In this document: piece by piece, positions 55,940-64,000 of the stretch
Position numbering within the stretch: the stretch's first letter is position 1
How the letters are laid out: every line of letters begins with the position of its first letter
Assembly (NCBI GenBank): GCA_026018925.1
Contig: JAKSZU010000008.1
Location: 56,627,027-56,691,026 of the forward strand
Source: Tupaia tana
Taxonomy: Eukaryota; Chordata; Mammalia; Scandentia; Tupaiidae
DNA: 64,000 nt
Reading direction: 5' to 3'
Program-made: the position numbers and the translations under genes
The notes under the pieces: model-generated
Database searches by the model: none
What the model was told of the DNA's origin: nothing
What the model saw: the letters and a program-made list of their open reading frames with translations, nothing else

Positions 55940-56190
55940 CAGCCAGCAGGTGGCATGGTGGTTAAGGTGCTGGATTCCCACACGGTTGACCATGGTTTGA
56001 ATCCCAGATCCGTGGTTTGAAACTCACACCAGGTGCATGTACGTGTGTACCCAAAATGCTGACAGAAGAATGGAGAAGATATTGTGACTTGGCCATCACC
56101 ATCTGGGGGGTGATTTCTCACTTTCCTTTTCTCTCTCTCTGTCTCTGTCTCTTTCTGAGCACAAACACCCTATGGCAAAAACCTAAAAAA
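55940..56190 (+). mobile_element. tRNA-derived SINE, long form
   Basis: Head GGTGGCATGGTGGTTAAGGT. Body worn near 'gctgacagaagaatgg'. Short A7 tail followed by T9. Confidence 0.86.
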
Positions 56191-56372
56191 ATTTTTTTTT
56201 AATTTAAATAATAATTTTTAAAAATCTTCCCTTTTTTAAAGAAAGCCAAGCACCTTCACTCTAGGCATAGGACAGAGCAACCTGAGAGGGCAGCTAAGAG
56301 CATGATAATAGGCAGTAAAACAGAGCTTAACTCAACAAAGAGCTGGACAACAATAGCCTTAAAAGTGCATCC

Positions 56373-56630
56373 AGGGACCAGCCATTAGTGTAATGGCTAT
56401 GTCGCTGGACTCCCATGTAGTCATCCACAGTTCATGTCTTGGACCCGGTGGCTTAAAACTCACGTCGGGCACGTGTGCGTGCGTGCCCAAGATCCCGAGA
56501 GGAGAATGGAGGAGAAAGGATTGTGACGTGGCCATTCCCCCTGGGGGGTGATTTCTCACTTTCTGTCTTTCTGTCTGGTGAGCGCACGCGCCCTGTAGAA
56601 AAAACCTCTCAAAAAAAAAAAAAAAAAAAA
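56373..56630 (+). mobile_element. tRNA-derived SINE, long form
   Basis: Exact duplication aaaagtgcatcc at 56361-56372 and 56631-56642. Head TTAGTGTAATGG. Tail of about 24 A. Confidence 0.95.
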
Positions 56631-56808
56631 AAAAGTGCATCCCCTTCGTTAAGTTGTGTGAATGCTGCCACCATTCTATCCTGGGGAAAGACAGAGGAGT
56701 TTGTCTTTTAACATCCCCAGTTATTTATTTTCTTTAACATTTTAAACACCTTTGTGTTCAAGCACCAGACTAAAACCTGGAGACATGGAGATAAAAGACA
56801 CACTTCCA

Positions 56809-57011
56809 GGGACCAGCAGGTGGCATGGTGGTTGAGGTGCTGGACACTCCCCCATGGCCGACCACGGTTTGTGTCCCGGACCTGGTGGCTTGCTTTCTCA
56901 CTTTCCCTCCCTCTTGCTCTCTCTCTGTGTATCGCTTTCTGGTCAAATTAAAATGGATGAATAAATAAATAAAATTAAATAAATAGTGCTTTAAAAAAAG
57001 TAAAAAATAAA
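56809..57011 (+). mobile_element. tRNA-derived SINE, short form
   Basis: Exact 16-bp duplication aaaagacacacttcca at 56793-56808 and 57012-57027. Junction 'ggtggcttgctttctcac', right end 'tggtcaaattaaaatgg'. Good reference copy for the short form. Confidence 0.95.
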
Positions 57012-57185
57012 AAAAGACACACTTCCAAGTTTTTTCATTGAGAAATGGGAGTAAGCAATCTAAACAGGAGATGTGGTAGATTTGGAAGTCTGAAAGTATC
57101 AAGAAAAAATGTGTTGTAAATACCTTAAATTGCATTCCTTTTCATTCCTCCCTTTCACAGCAAAACTTCTTGAATGTATTATCTA

Positions 57186-57680
57186 AACATATTAGTTTTC
57201 TGTTGCTGCTTTAACAAACTGCCATAAACATAATTGCTTAAAACAATACAAACTTTTCATTTTATAAGTCTGTAGGTCAGAAGCCTAACACAGACCATGC
57301 TAAACTAAAATCAAGGCATCAGAAGGGCTGCATTTCTTTCTGGAGACTCTAAGGAGAATCCATTCCCTTGCCTTTTCCACCTTCTAGAGGCTGACTACAT
57401 CCCTTGGTTCATGGCTCTCTCTTTCTGTCCTCAAAGCTAGCAACATTACATCTTTTTGCACCTGCTTTAGTCATGACTTTTCTCTCCAGACTAGAAAGGG
57501 TCTTTGCTTTCAAAGACTTGTGCAAGTAGATTGGGCTCACCCTGGATAATCCAGGGTAATTTCCCCTGTACCCTTAATCATCACCAAAGACCTTTTTACC
57601 ATGTAAGGTAACCTATTGCGGCTCCTGAAGATCAAACTGTGGACATCTTTGGGTGGACATTTTTCTTCCTACCATAATAC
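57186..57680 (-). repeat. MaLR LTR (MLT1-type)
   Basis: 'tagttttctgttgctgctttaac', 'tgcttaaaacaatacaaac', 'ggataatccagggtaatttcccc'. An A-run follows at 57695-57712. Confidence 0.78.
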
Positions 57681-57839
57681 ATTAAAATTCTTTTAAAAAA
57701 AAAAAAAAAAAAAGAAAACCTTTCTTATCATATAGAAGAAATTAATACATGTAAAAATTAAATATTCAGAGTTCATAAGGATAAACATTTCAGAGATTAA
57801 TACCCAATGTGTCATGAGATAGAAAAAAGCTCACCCTTG

Positions 57840-58440
57840 CTACCAATTAAGGAAATTCATACTTAAAGCAATTTTGATGCCATTTATACCTTATAAATAA
57901 TAATAATAATAAAAAAAATGTTAAAAATCCAATGTGAATATGGCTTCGAGGAAATATATTGATGATGTTATAAATTGTTTCATTCTTCCTAGAAAGCAAT
58001 CTGGCGATAAGTAACAAATGTTCATGTGCTTTTGTAATTATCTTTAGAGATATTGACCTAAGGAAATGACCCCAAAGAGAAAACTTTAGAAGCCATTGGT
58101 CTAAACAAGCTTTCACAGTTACATTATTTATAATAAAAAGAAACTGGAAACAACCCAATTGTCCAAAAATAGAGCTATGGATGAGCAAATTGTGGCATAT
58201 TTACATGATGAACTGCTCTCTACTCATTAAAAAGACATGTTTATGGATTATGTTGAATTCAAATTATGATCATATTCAAGGCTATGTGAGCTTGAAATAT
58301 TGTTAAGAAAAGGGCAAAGTGCAAAACAGAAAGTGCATAGCTATTTGAACTATTTAAAAATAAATGCAGTCTACATATTATTGTTAGTAAAGGAAAGAAA
58401 TGTAGATATAATGATTTAATGTTTTGTATATTTTAAAATA
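57840..58440 (+). repeat. L1ME 3' end
   Basis: 'cctagaaagcaatctggcg', 'attgacctaaggaaatgacc', 'ttatttataataaaaagaaactgg', 'tggatgagcaaattgtggc'. Confidence 0.8.
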
Positions 58441-58525
58441 AAAGTGCTTGATCTCCTAGTTTGGAAAGACTGAAGTGGACACTCTGACAAATTACTAGAA
58501 AAAAAGTAATTGAAGGGAAATTAGA

Positions 58526-58528
<3 letters not shown>

Positions 58529-58562
<34 letters not shown>
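58529..58562. repeat. (TG)n microsatellite
   Basis: About 17 TG units. 58563-58920 holds nothing else I can name. Confidence 0.92.
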
Positions 58563-58563
<1 letters not shown>

Positions 58564-58937
58564 TTATTAAGAAATATAGACTGAAACCTACAATGTATTT
58601 AGCCCCAAGTACATTGTTCACAGCAAACAGAAAAAAGGAAGAGTAAGACAGGGCCCCCAGGCTTAATAAGCATTTGAGAAACAAAAACAGCACAATGGAT
58701 TACAAATGAATATTTTTTGTCCAATTCTATGAGAAAGACTAAAGGTTATGTTGTAGTTTCAGACAATTAACTTTTATAAACATTTGATGGAGTTCTGTCG
58801 GACATCTTGTAAATGGAATTGGGCTCTAGGTAATATTATGAAATCACTGACTTCTCACTTATTTTTATAAAAAATATTTATTTTTAACTATTTTTGTCAT
58901 TTGTCTTAAAATGTTCTTTTAAAACATGTAAAGCCAG

Positions 58938-59020
58938 TGGGACCAGCAGGTGATGTGATGGTTAAGGGCACTGGACTCCCACGTGGCTGACCACAGTTCA
59001 AGTCCTGGACCTGGTGGCTT

Positions 59021-59057
<37 letters not shown>

Positions 59058-59127
59058 GGTCAAATTAAAATAATTAAAAAGTAGATAAATGATAAATAAA
59101 GTTAAATAAAATAATTTTTAAAAAAAG
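58938..59127 (+). mobile_element. tRNA-derived SINE, short form
   Basis: Flanks acatgtaaagccag (58924-58937) and acatgcaaagccag (59128-59141). (CT)n expansion in the middle. Right end 'tggtcaaattaaaataatt'. Confidence 0.93.
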
Positions 59128-59257
59128 ACATGCAAAGCCAGGCAAGTGCATATGTGCCCAAGATCCTATCAGGTTTACTGAGATTATGTAGAAAAATTTC
59201 CCTTATTAAACTCAACTGATTATTATTGTTTTCCATTATTCATGACAAAGCACATGT

Positions 59258-59455
59258 ATGTAAGGAAGGGAAGGAAAGGGAGAGAGGGGCACCCTCCACA
59301 GGTTCTTGTTACACCTCGATTCCCTTCCTCCAGTCCTCCTGCTTACCAGATCTTGGGCACTGTCATGTGTGCCCAGTATGTTTTGGGCCAACAGGTATGG
59401 GGATTCAACCATAAAACATCATGTGACATCCAGCTCTGTTGCCTGTAATACTGCC
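59258..59455 (-). mobile_element. Old SINE, diverged, reverse strand
   Basis: 'gagaggggcaccctccac', 'accagatcttgggcactg', 'ttttgggccaacagg'. Same old type as at 8160 and 9108. Confidence 0.55.
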
Positions 59456-59636
59456 AAAACACCAGAGAGACTGGGTTGATTATTATGAGTTTTAATCATA
59501 TCTGAAGAAATACCTTTACAACAATAAATGTGTTTAGTTAAGTAACTGAAGAGTTTAGTCCAGTGGAAGCTGACATGCCATCTCAGTTCACCTCTAGTCA
59601 ACTTGGATCTCATATACATCTCCTTGAACCATATTT

Positions 59637-60142
59637 TTTTTTATTTATCTTATTTTATCTCAGGTACTTTTATACATTCAAACAGCTCATTTAGTTTGCA
59701 AAGTGAATATTCCAGCATGTTTACATTTCTCCCCAGTCCAGTTGATAATACTATAAAGTTATCTTCAACAGATAGTACCCCATTTTTTTGTCCCATTAAT
59801 TATTTGCCTCTCCATTTTTCTCCTTAATGTTCTTCCTCAGACTGTATTCCTTCACTCACTCTCTTCCCGCACTATATCTGGTATTCACAACCATTTACTG
59901 TGTTTCTATAACATTTAGTCATTCAGTTTCAGTCATAGAGTATGGAAATTCAGTTTATATTAAGTAGGGACACACAATGTCTCTCCTTCATAGCCTGGCT
60001 TGCTTCACTCAGCAGTAAATCTTCCATATTCATCCACTTTTTGTCAAAAGCCAGAGTCTTCTTGTTTTTTTTATGGCTGAGTAGTATTCCATAGAGTATA
60101 TGTGCTACAGTTATTCTTTTTTTTGTTTTTGTTTTTGTTTCT

Positions 60143-60176
<34 letters not shown>

Positions 60177-61134
60177 TTTATTTATTTATTTATTTATTTA
60201 TATTTACCCCTATGTCTAACCCTCTGCCCTTTCCCAGCCTCTTCTCACACTATCTCTGGTGTCTACAGTTATCTTCCATTCCTTTTCCCCCCCACATTTT
60301 ATTGATCACACAATTTCTTAAATAATCTAACTACTTTCAGTAACAAGTTCAGCTGGTTTTTTCAAGAAAAGCAGTTTTGAATTGGTAAGGAAGTTTGCTT
60401 AAAACTTGAAGCCTGGAAACAGGTTTGTGTTCTGTTCAAATAGTAGGTACATGAACCTACTGACAGCTCAAGACAGGACAAAAACTCTTAAAACCGGACA
60501 ACAAAGTCTAGAAGAAAAGCAGCAATATTTTAGTCAAAAGTCACAGAAAGCTATTTCACTAGTTCAGTCTCATGTACCTTATCTATCTTCTGTTGTGGTT
60601 CGATCTTCCCAATTGAATTCTGGGATATAATATTCAACTCCAGACTTGTCCCTATGATTAAGTTGGCCATTTCCTTAGTTTTTAAACTCTTATTTCTGTG
60701 TGACTACATTTAATTTTCCTGACATAGCACTCCCTCAAGAACTTCTTGGAGATCTGGTCTGGTGCTGGTAAATTCTTTCAGGTTTTGTTTATCTGAGAAT
60801 GTTCTTGTCTTTTCTTCCCACGTGAAGGATAATCTTGCCAGGTACAGTATTCTCGGTTGAAATTGCTTTTCCCTTAACACTTTGAATATATTTTCCCATT
60901 CTTTCCTTGCTCACATTGTTTCCTATGAGAGGTCTGCTGTTAGCCTGATGGGATATCCTTTGTAGGTTAACTTGCTGTTTCTCTCTTGCCAATCTTAGTA
61001 TCTTGTCTTTGTGATTTTGGTCAGTTTGGCTATAATGTGTCTTGGAGAAGATCTTCTTGGGTTGATTCTATTGGGGGTCCTTTGTATTTCTTGGGATTGG
61101 ATCTTTGAGTGTCTCTCTAGGTTTGGAAAGTTTT
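59637..61134 (-). mobile_element. Chimeric HAL1/L1 insertion, 5'-truncated
   Basis: One insertion bounded by ccttgaaccatattt (59622-59636) and a one-mismatch copy (61135-61149). Read on the minus strand: ORF1 C-terminal half (61134 to about 60700, frame broken), HAL1 UTR to about 60215, a (TAAA)n(CA/TG)n tract, then L1 ORF2 end ('tactactcagccataaaaa' read in reverse at about 60070) and a different L1-type 3' UTR with A tail at 59637. The ORF1 end here keeps the four bases missing at 28180. Confidence 0.82.
60142..60210. repeat. (CA)n(TTTA)n microsatellite
   Basis: CA runs at 60142-60175 and TTTA/TTTAT units to 60205, exactly at the junction of the two halves of the chimera. Confidence 0.9.
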
Positions 61135-61149
61135 CCTTGAATCATATTT

Positions 61150-62240
61150 AACCTCCAAATAAACACAACAACAAAGATATGCTTCTAATTACCATGATAC
61201 AACTATCCTTTGTACCACTGAAGTGAAGCTAACCCTTTCCCCAGAAGAGAATGAAAAGTTCTTCAATATGTCCACTCTTCTCTTTTGATATCCTTAACGC
61301 TGATACAAAGTTAATTGTTACTAATATATATTATGCTAGATGATAAGGGGATAAGACTAGGAAAAAAACGAAAATATTTGCTTTATATACATATATATAT
61401 GTACACATAAATATATAGTTATACACATATGAACATATTCATAACAAAATAAGGAATACTCACAACTACAGTCCTCATTTCTGCATAAGTACCTCATCAA
61501 TACCTGATCATTGTACTTATAACTAATTTCTTTCACTGCTCATTCTGTATTTCCTCTGCCTTTAGCAAGCACTACAGTCCCCTACTGGTGGGGTGACTCA
61601 AGCCTTCATTCCTAAAGGATCTGGGACAATAGTAGGCCTGCCTGACTTGAGCTATTATAGTTTTCTATTGACTTTAATTGCAAGGTATAGTAGTACTAAG
61701 AGATATTCTAAGGAAGTTCTTACACTCCAGATATACTCTCCCACACATTCTCTTCTTACCTCCACTGTGGGGAAGAGCCCAATTTTTTCTTGGTAGTCAA
61801 GATCAACCACCCTAGCAAGTACAGCAACTCCTTTACTATCTGATTCAGAGGCATGAGGAACCCAAAATGACCATGTGGCAGTCTCAACTTTAATTCATTG
61901 TTGTATCTCTTAGTAGAAGCATTCTTCCATTTGGAATTAAAACCTTTAGCTCAGAAAAGCCTAGGGATGTGAAAACAGGAAGCAAAAGTTTTGACAATAA
62001 ATCACAAGCCACTCTCATTTCTACCCTTTTACTACTGGATTCATAAATTCTGGCTATGGGAGAAGCAACACTATATATTAGATGTTGATTCAGAGCACAT
62101 GCAACAACCTGGAAAACACTGACCCAACTCTGCAAGGTATTGCCACTAGCTGATTGAGTCTTCAAAATTTCATCAAGCAAGCTGCTTCAGAGTGATGGCA
62201 AACATGGCAGTCAAATGATTGCACTTAATCACTAGACATG
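61150..62240 (-). repeat. Possible old endogenous retrovirus internal fragment
   Basis: Moderate-complexity sequence ('cagcaagctgcttcagagtg', 'atctcttagtagaagcattc') resembling the interior of an ancient class III (ERVL-like) element read in reverse. Frames are short and broken (longest minus frame 96 codons). Family and even the class are uncertain. Confidence 0.3.
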
Positions 62241-62389
62241 GTTACTATAATGGACAACAGAGTGAAAGCAGTGATCAAGACAGTCTGAGATAGTGGGGAT
62301 GGCTTTAGCTAGTTGACCATGGTGTCATTCATGGCAGGTAAGTAGGTCAGAGGCTAAGGGAGACTCAGAAATAACTCTAATGAGTATAA

Positions 62390-62515
62390 GAGGAGAGTGA
62401 TAAAAATGTCCTGGAATTAGATAGTGAATATGTTATAAACTACTGTACATTTTAAAAGAGTAAATTTTATGGCATGGAATTGATATTATGTGAGAAATAA
62501 ATAATGCCTCTACTA
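62390..62515 (+). repeat. L1M 3'-end fragment
   Basis: 'gtcctggaattagatagtgaat' and 'gtacattttaaaagagtaaat' are the L1M right end. Confidence 0.65.
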
Positions 62516-62611
62516 TTAAAAATGCACTTAATATGTATTCATTGTAGAAAATGAGAAAGTAAATATAACACAAGAAAAAAATAAAATCATTCAAGATTCA
62601 AAAAAAATTAA

Positions 62612-62890
62612 TAGGGCCAGCCTGTGGCATGGTGGTTACCATGGCTGAGTTCTACGTGAAAGACTGTGTGATTCGAATCCTGCACCTGGTGACTTGAAGA
62701 TCACACCTGATACATATGAATGCATGCCCAAAATCCTGAAAAGGAGGGAAATGGAAGGGATTGTAGCATAACCATTTTCCATGGGGGGTGTTTTCTTACT
62801 TTTACTTTTATACTCTCATTCTGTCTCTCTCCAGCAAACACATTTGCCCTCTGACAAAACTAAAAATAAAAAAAAAAAAAAAGAATAAAA
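62612..62890 (+). mobile_element. tRNA-derived SINE, older 'gggccagcctgtgg' form
   Basis: Head GGCATGGTGGTTACCATGGC, B-box region 'gattcgaatcc', (A)14 tail. Confidence 0.85.
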
Positions 62891-62984
62891 GAGTGAAATA
62901 TAATTTCACTTTTGAGGGACTAACCTTTTGGTACTTGATATTGCAAGCTAAAAGCAATATGATATAAATTTTTACCAAAACTGG

Positions 62985-63226
62985 GTGCCAGCAGGAGGCA
63001 TAGGTTGAAGTGTTGGACTCCCACATGGCCGACTGTGGTTCAAATCCAGTACCTGGAGGCTTCAAATGCACACCAGATGTGGGTGTGTGCATGCCCAAAA
63101 TCCTGAGAGGGGAACGGAGAAGGGATTGTGGTGTGGCCATCCCCCCTGGGGAGTGATTTCTCACTTTCTGTCTCTGTCTCTCTGACAAGCACATGCACCT
63201 TATAGCAAAAAAAATCTCTCTAGCCA

Positions 63227-63257
<31 letters not shown>
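62985..63257 (+). mobile_element. tRNA-derived SINE, (TTTA)n tail
   Basis: Head 'gtgccagcaggaggcatagg'. The tail is a (TTTA)n run at 63230-63260. Flank 'ttaccaaaactggg' before and 'ttaccaaaacctggg' after. Confidence 0.88.
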
Positions 63258-63260
<3 letters not shown>

Positions 63261-63294
63261 CCAAAACCTGGGCCAGTCCCAGGTTAATCAAAAT

Positions 63295-63580
63295 CTGGGC
63301 CAATCTTATAGCGTAGTGGTTACCAGAGTTAGATCCTACATTACTATCCATGGTTTGAATCCCAGTTCCAGTGCCTAGATACATATGTGTGCCTACCCCT
63401 AATTCCTCCAATTGTGTATGTATGCCCCAAGTTCCACCAGGATAGAGAAATGGAAAAGAAGGGATTGTGGTATGACTACTCCCCATTGGGAGTGCTTCTT
63501 CCCATTTCCCTTTTCTCTCTGTCTTTCTGTCTCTCTCTGGCAAGTGCCTACAAACCTCAAGCAAATTTTAAATTAAAGAA
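63295..63580 (+). mobile_element. tRNA-derived SINE, older form
   Basis: Head 'gggccaatcttatagcgtagtgg'. Body with an extra segment ('cccctaattcctccaattg'). End 'gcaaattttaaattaaag'. Confidence 0.78.
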
Positions 63581-64000
63581 AATCTATAACCTGCATACTA
63601 CAAGGATTAAATACTTCTAGATGATCTTTCCCAAGATATGCACAATTGGGATAAACTGGCTGCTAGCCTCCCATACTCTCAAGCATTCACCGTAATTAAG
63701 GAGAAGATTCTACCAATGGTCCTATCTCAGAAAGAAAAGCAGACCCATCCTTCTGCCAATGGCTTGTGCCCATGTTGGCTGTTGAAGAGACTGCTGACCT
63801 GTTGATGATATGGCAGAGAAGACTGAGCCAAGAAATATCAGTTACTCTAACTCTAGTCAAATGACCTAGTTAAGAAAAGTTTACCTTTTGTAATTTTTGT
63901 TATTTAAAATAGTGTTCCATATTCCCCATTATATGTTCTTATTGCACCTATATGTGTTTTTCAGTTTCTGAGGGACTCTAAGGAAAGTCCAAACGACCAA
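63581..64000. other. No gene recognised
   Basis: Unassigned sequence to the window edge. No frame, repeat or motif that I can support. Confidence 0.3.

Noticed and set aside
58529..58562. CRISPR-like or satellite repeat
   Set aside because: Simple dinucleotide microsatellite. No spacers and wrong kind of genome.

Overview
This is a gene-poor, repeat-dense stretch of nuclear DNA from a placental mammal. About 60 to 70 copies of one tRNA-derived SINE family dominate it. The young copies begin GGGACCAGCAGTTAGCG, carry intact RNA polymerase III boxes (TAGCGTAATGG and GGTTCGAGTCC), and end in CCTCTCC plus an A tail. From memory of the CYN SINEs of flying lemurs (colugos, Dermoptera), this family fits a colugo genome best. 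No database was searched, so the species call is an inference; a mammal is certain. Mammalian-wide repeats (MIR, L2, L1M, MaLR LTRs, a Tigger-like DNA transposon) support that.

No complete host protein-coding gene is recognisable. Host-gene material consists of two processed pseudogenes: HMGN1 at 390-1626, with a 15-bp target-site duplication, and RPL21 at 21903-22472, with a 19-bp imperfect duplication and a lost start codon. There is also one CpG island at about 17.14-18.01 kb that looks like a promoter and first exon. It has a good minus-strand splice-donor sequence just left of 17690. If that is real, the left 17.7 kb is the first intron of a gene read leftward. A MEF2-type A/T element lies just upstream at 17011.

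Layout. 1-2.2 kb: old L1 carrying the HMGN1 pseudogene and a SINE. 2.2-9 kb: MIRs, an MLT1-type LTR and SINEs. 9.7-13.9 kb: SINE clusters and an L1M 3' end. 15-18.2 kb: a small palindromic element, a MIR and the CpG island. 18.8-22.8 kb: SINE cluster and a minus-strand L1M bearing two SINEs and the RPL21 pseudogene. 26.97-29.26 kb: a structurally complete half-L1 (HAL1), the most notable element. It has a short 5' leader, ORF1 only, no ORF2, a duplicated 3' UTR and flanking target-site duplications. 29-49 kb: old L1, L2 and LTR material riddled with SINEs. 49.3-49.95 kb: a 136-bp imperfect inverted repeat. 50-58 kb: L2, MIR, LTR and SINEs. 59.64-61.13 kb: a minus-strand chimera with a HAL1-like front half and an L1 3' end. 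61-64 kb: a possible old endogenous retroviral fragment and SINEs.

How the parts relate. The SINEs, the pseudogenes and a 50-bp tail-like insertion all carry A-rich ends and target-site duplications typical of L1 enzymes. The window therefore records trans-mobilisation by L1: HAL1 supplies at most an ORF1 protein and must borrow reverse transcriptase. I also see at least six copies of a roughly 72-80 bp TA-flanked palindrome (a mariner-type MITE), and a 94-bp insertion inside one SINE copied from about 1 kb away in twin-primed order. I found no operon-like or otherwise new enzymatic system. The unusual content is in transposable-element biology.
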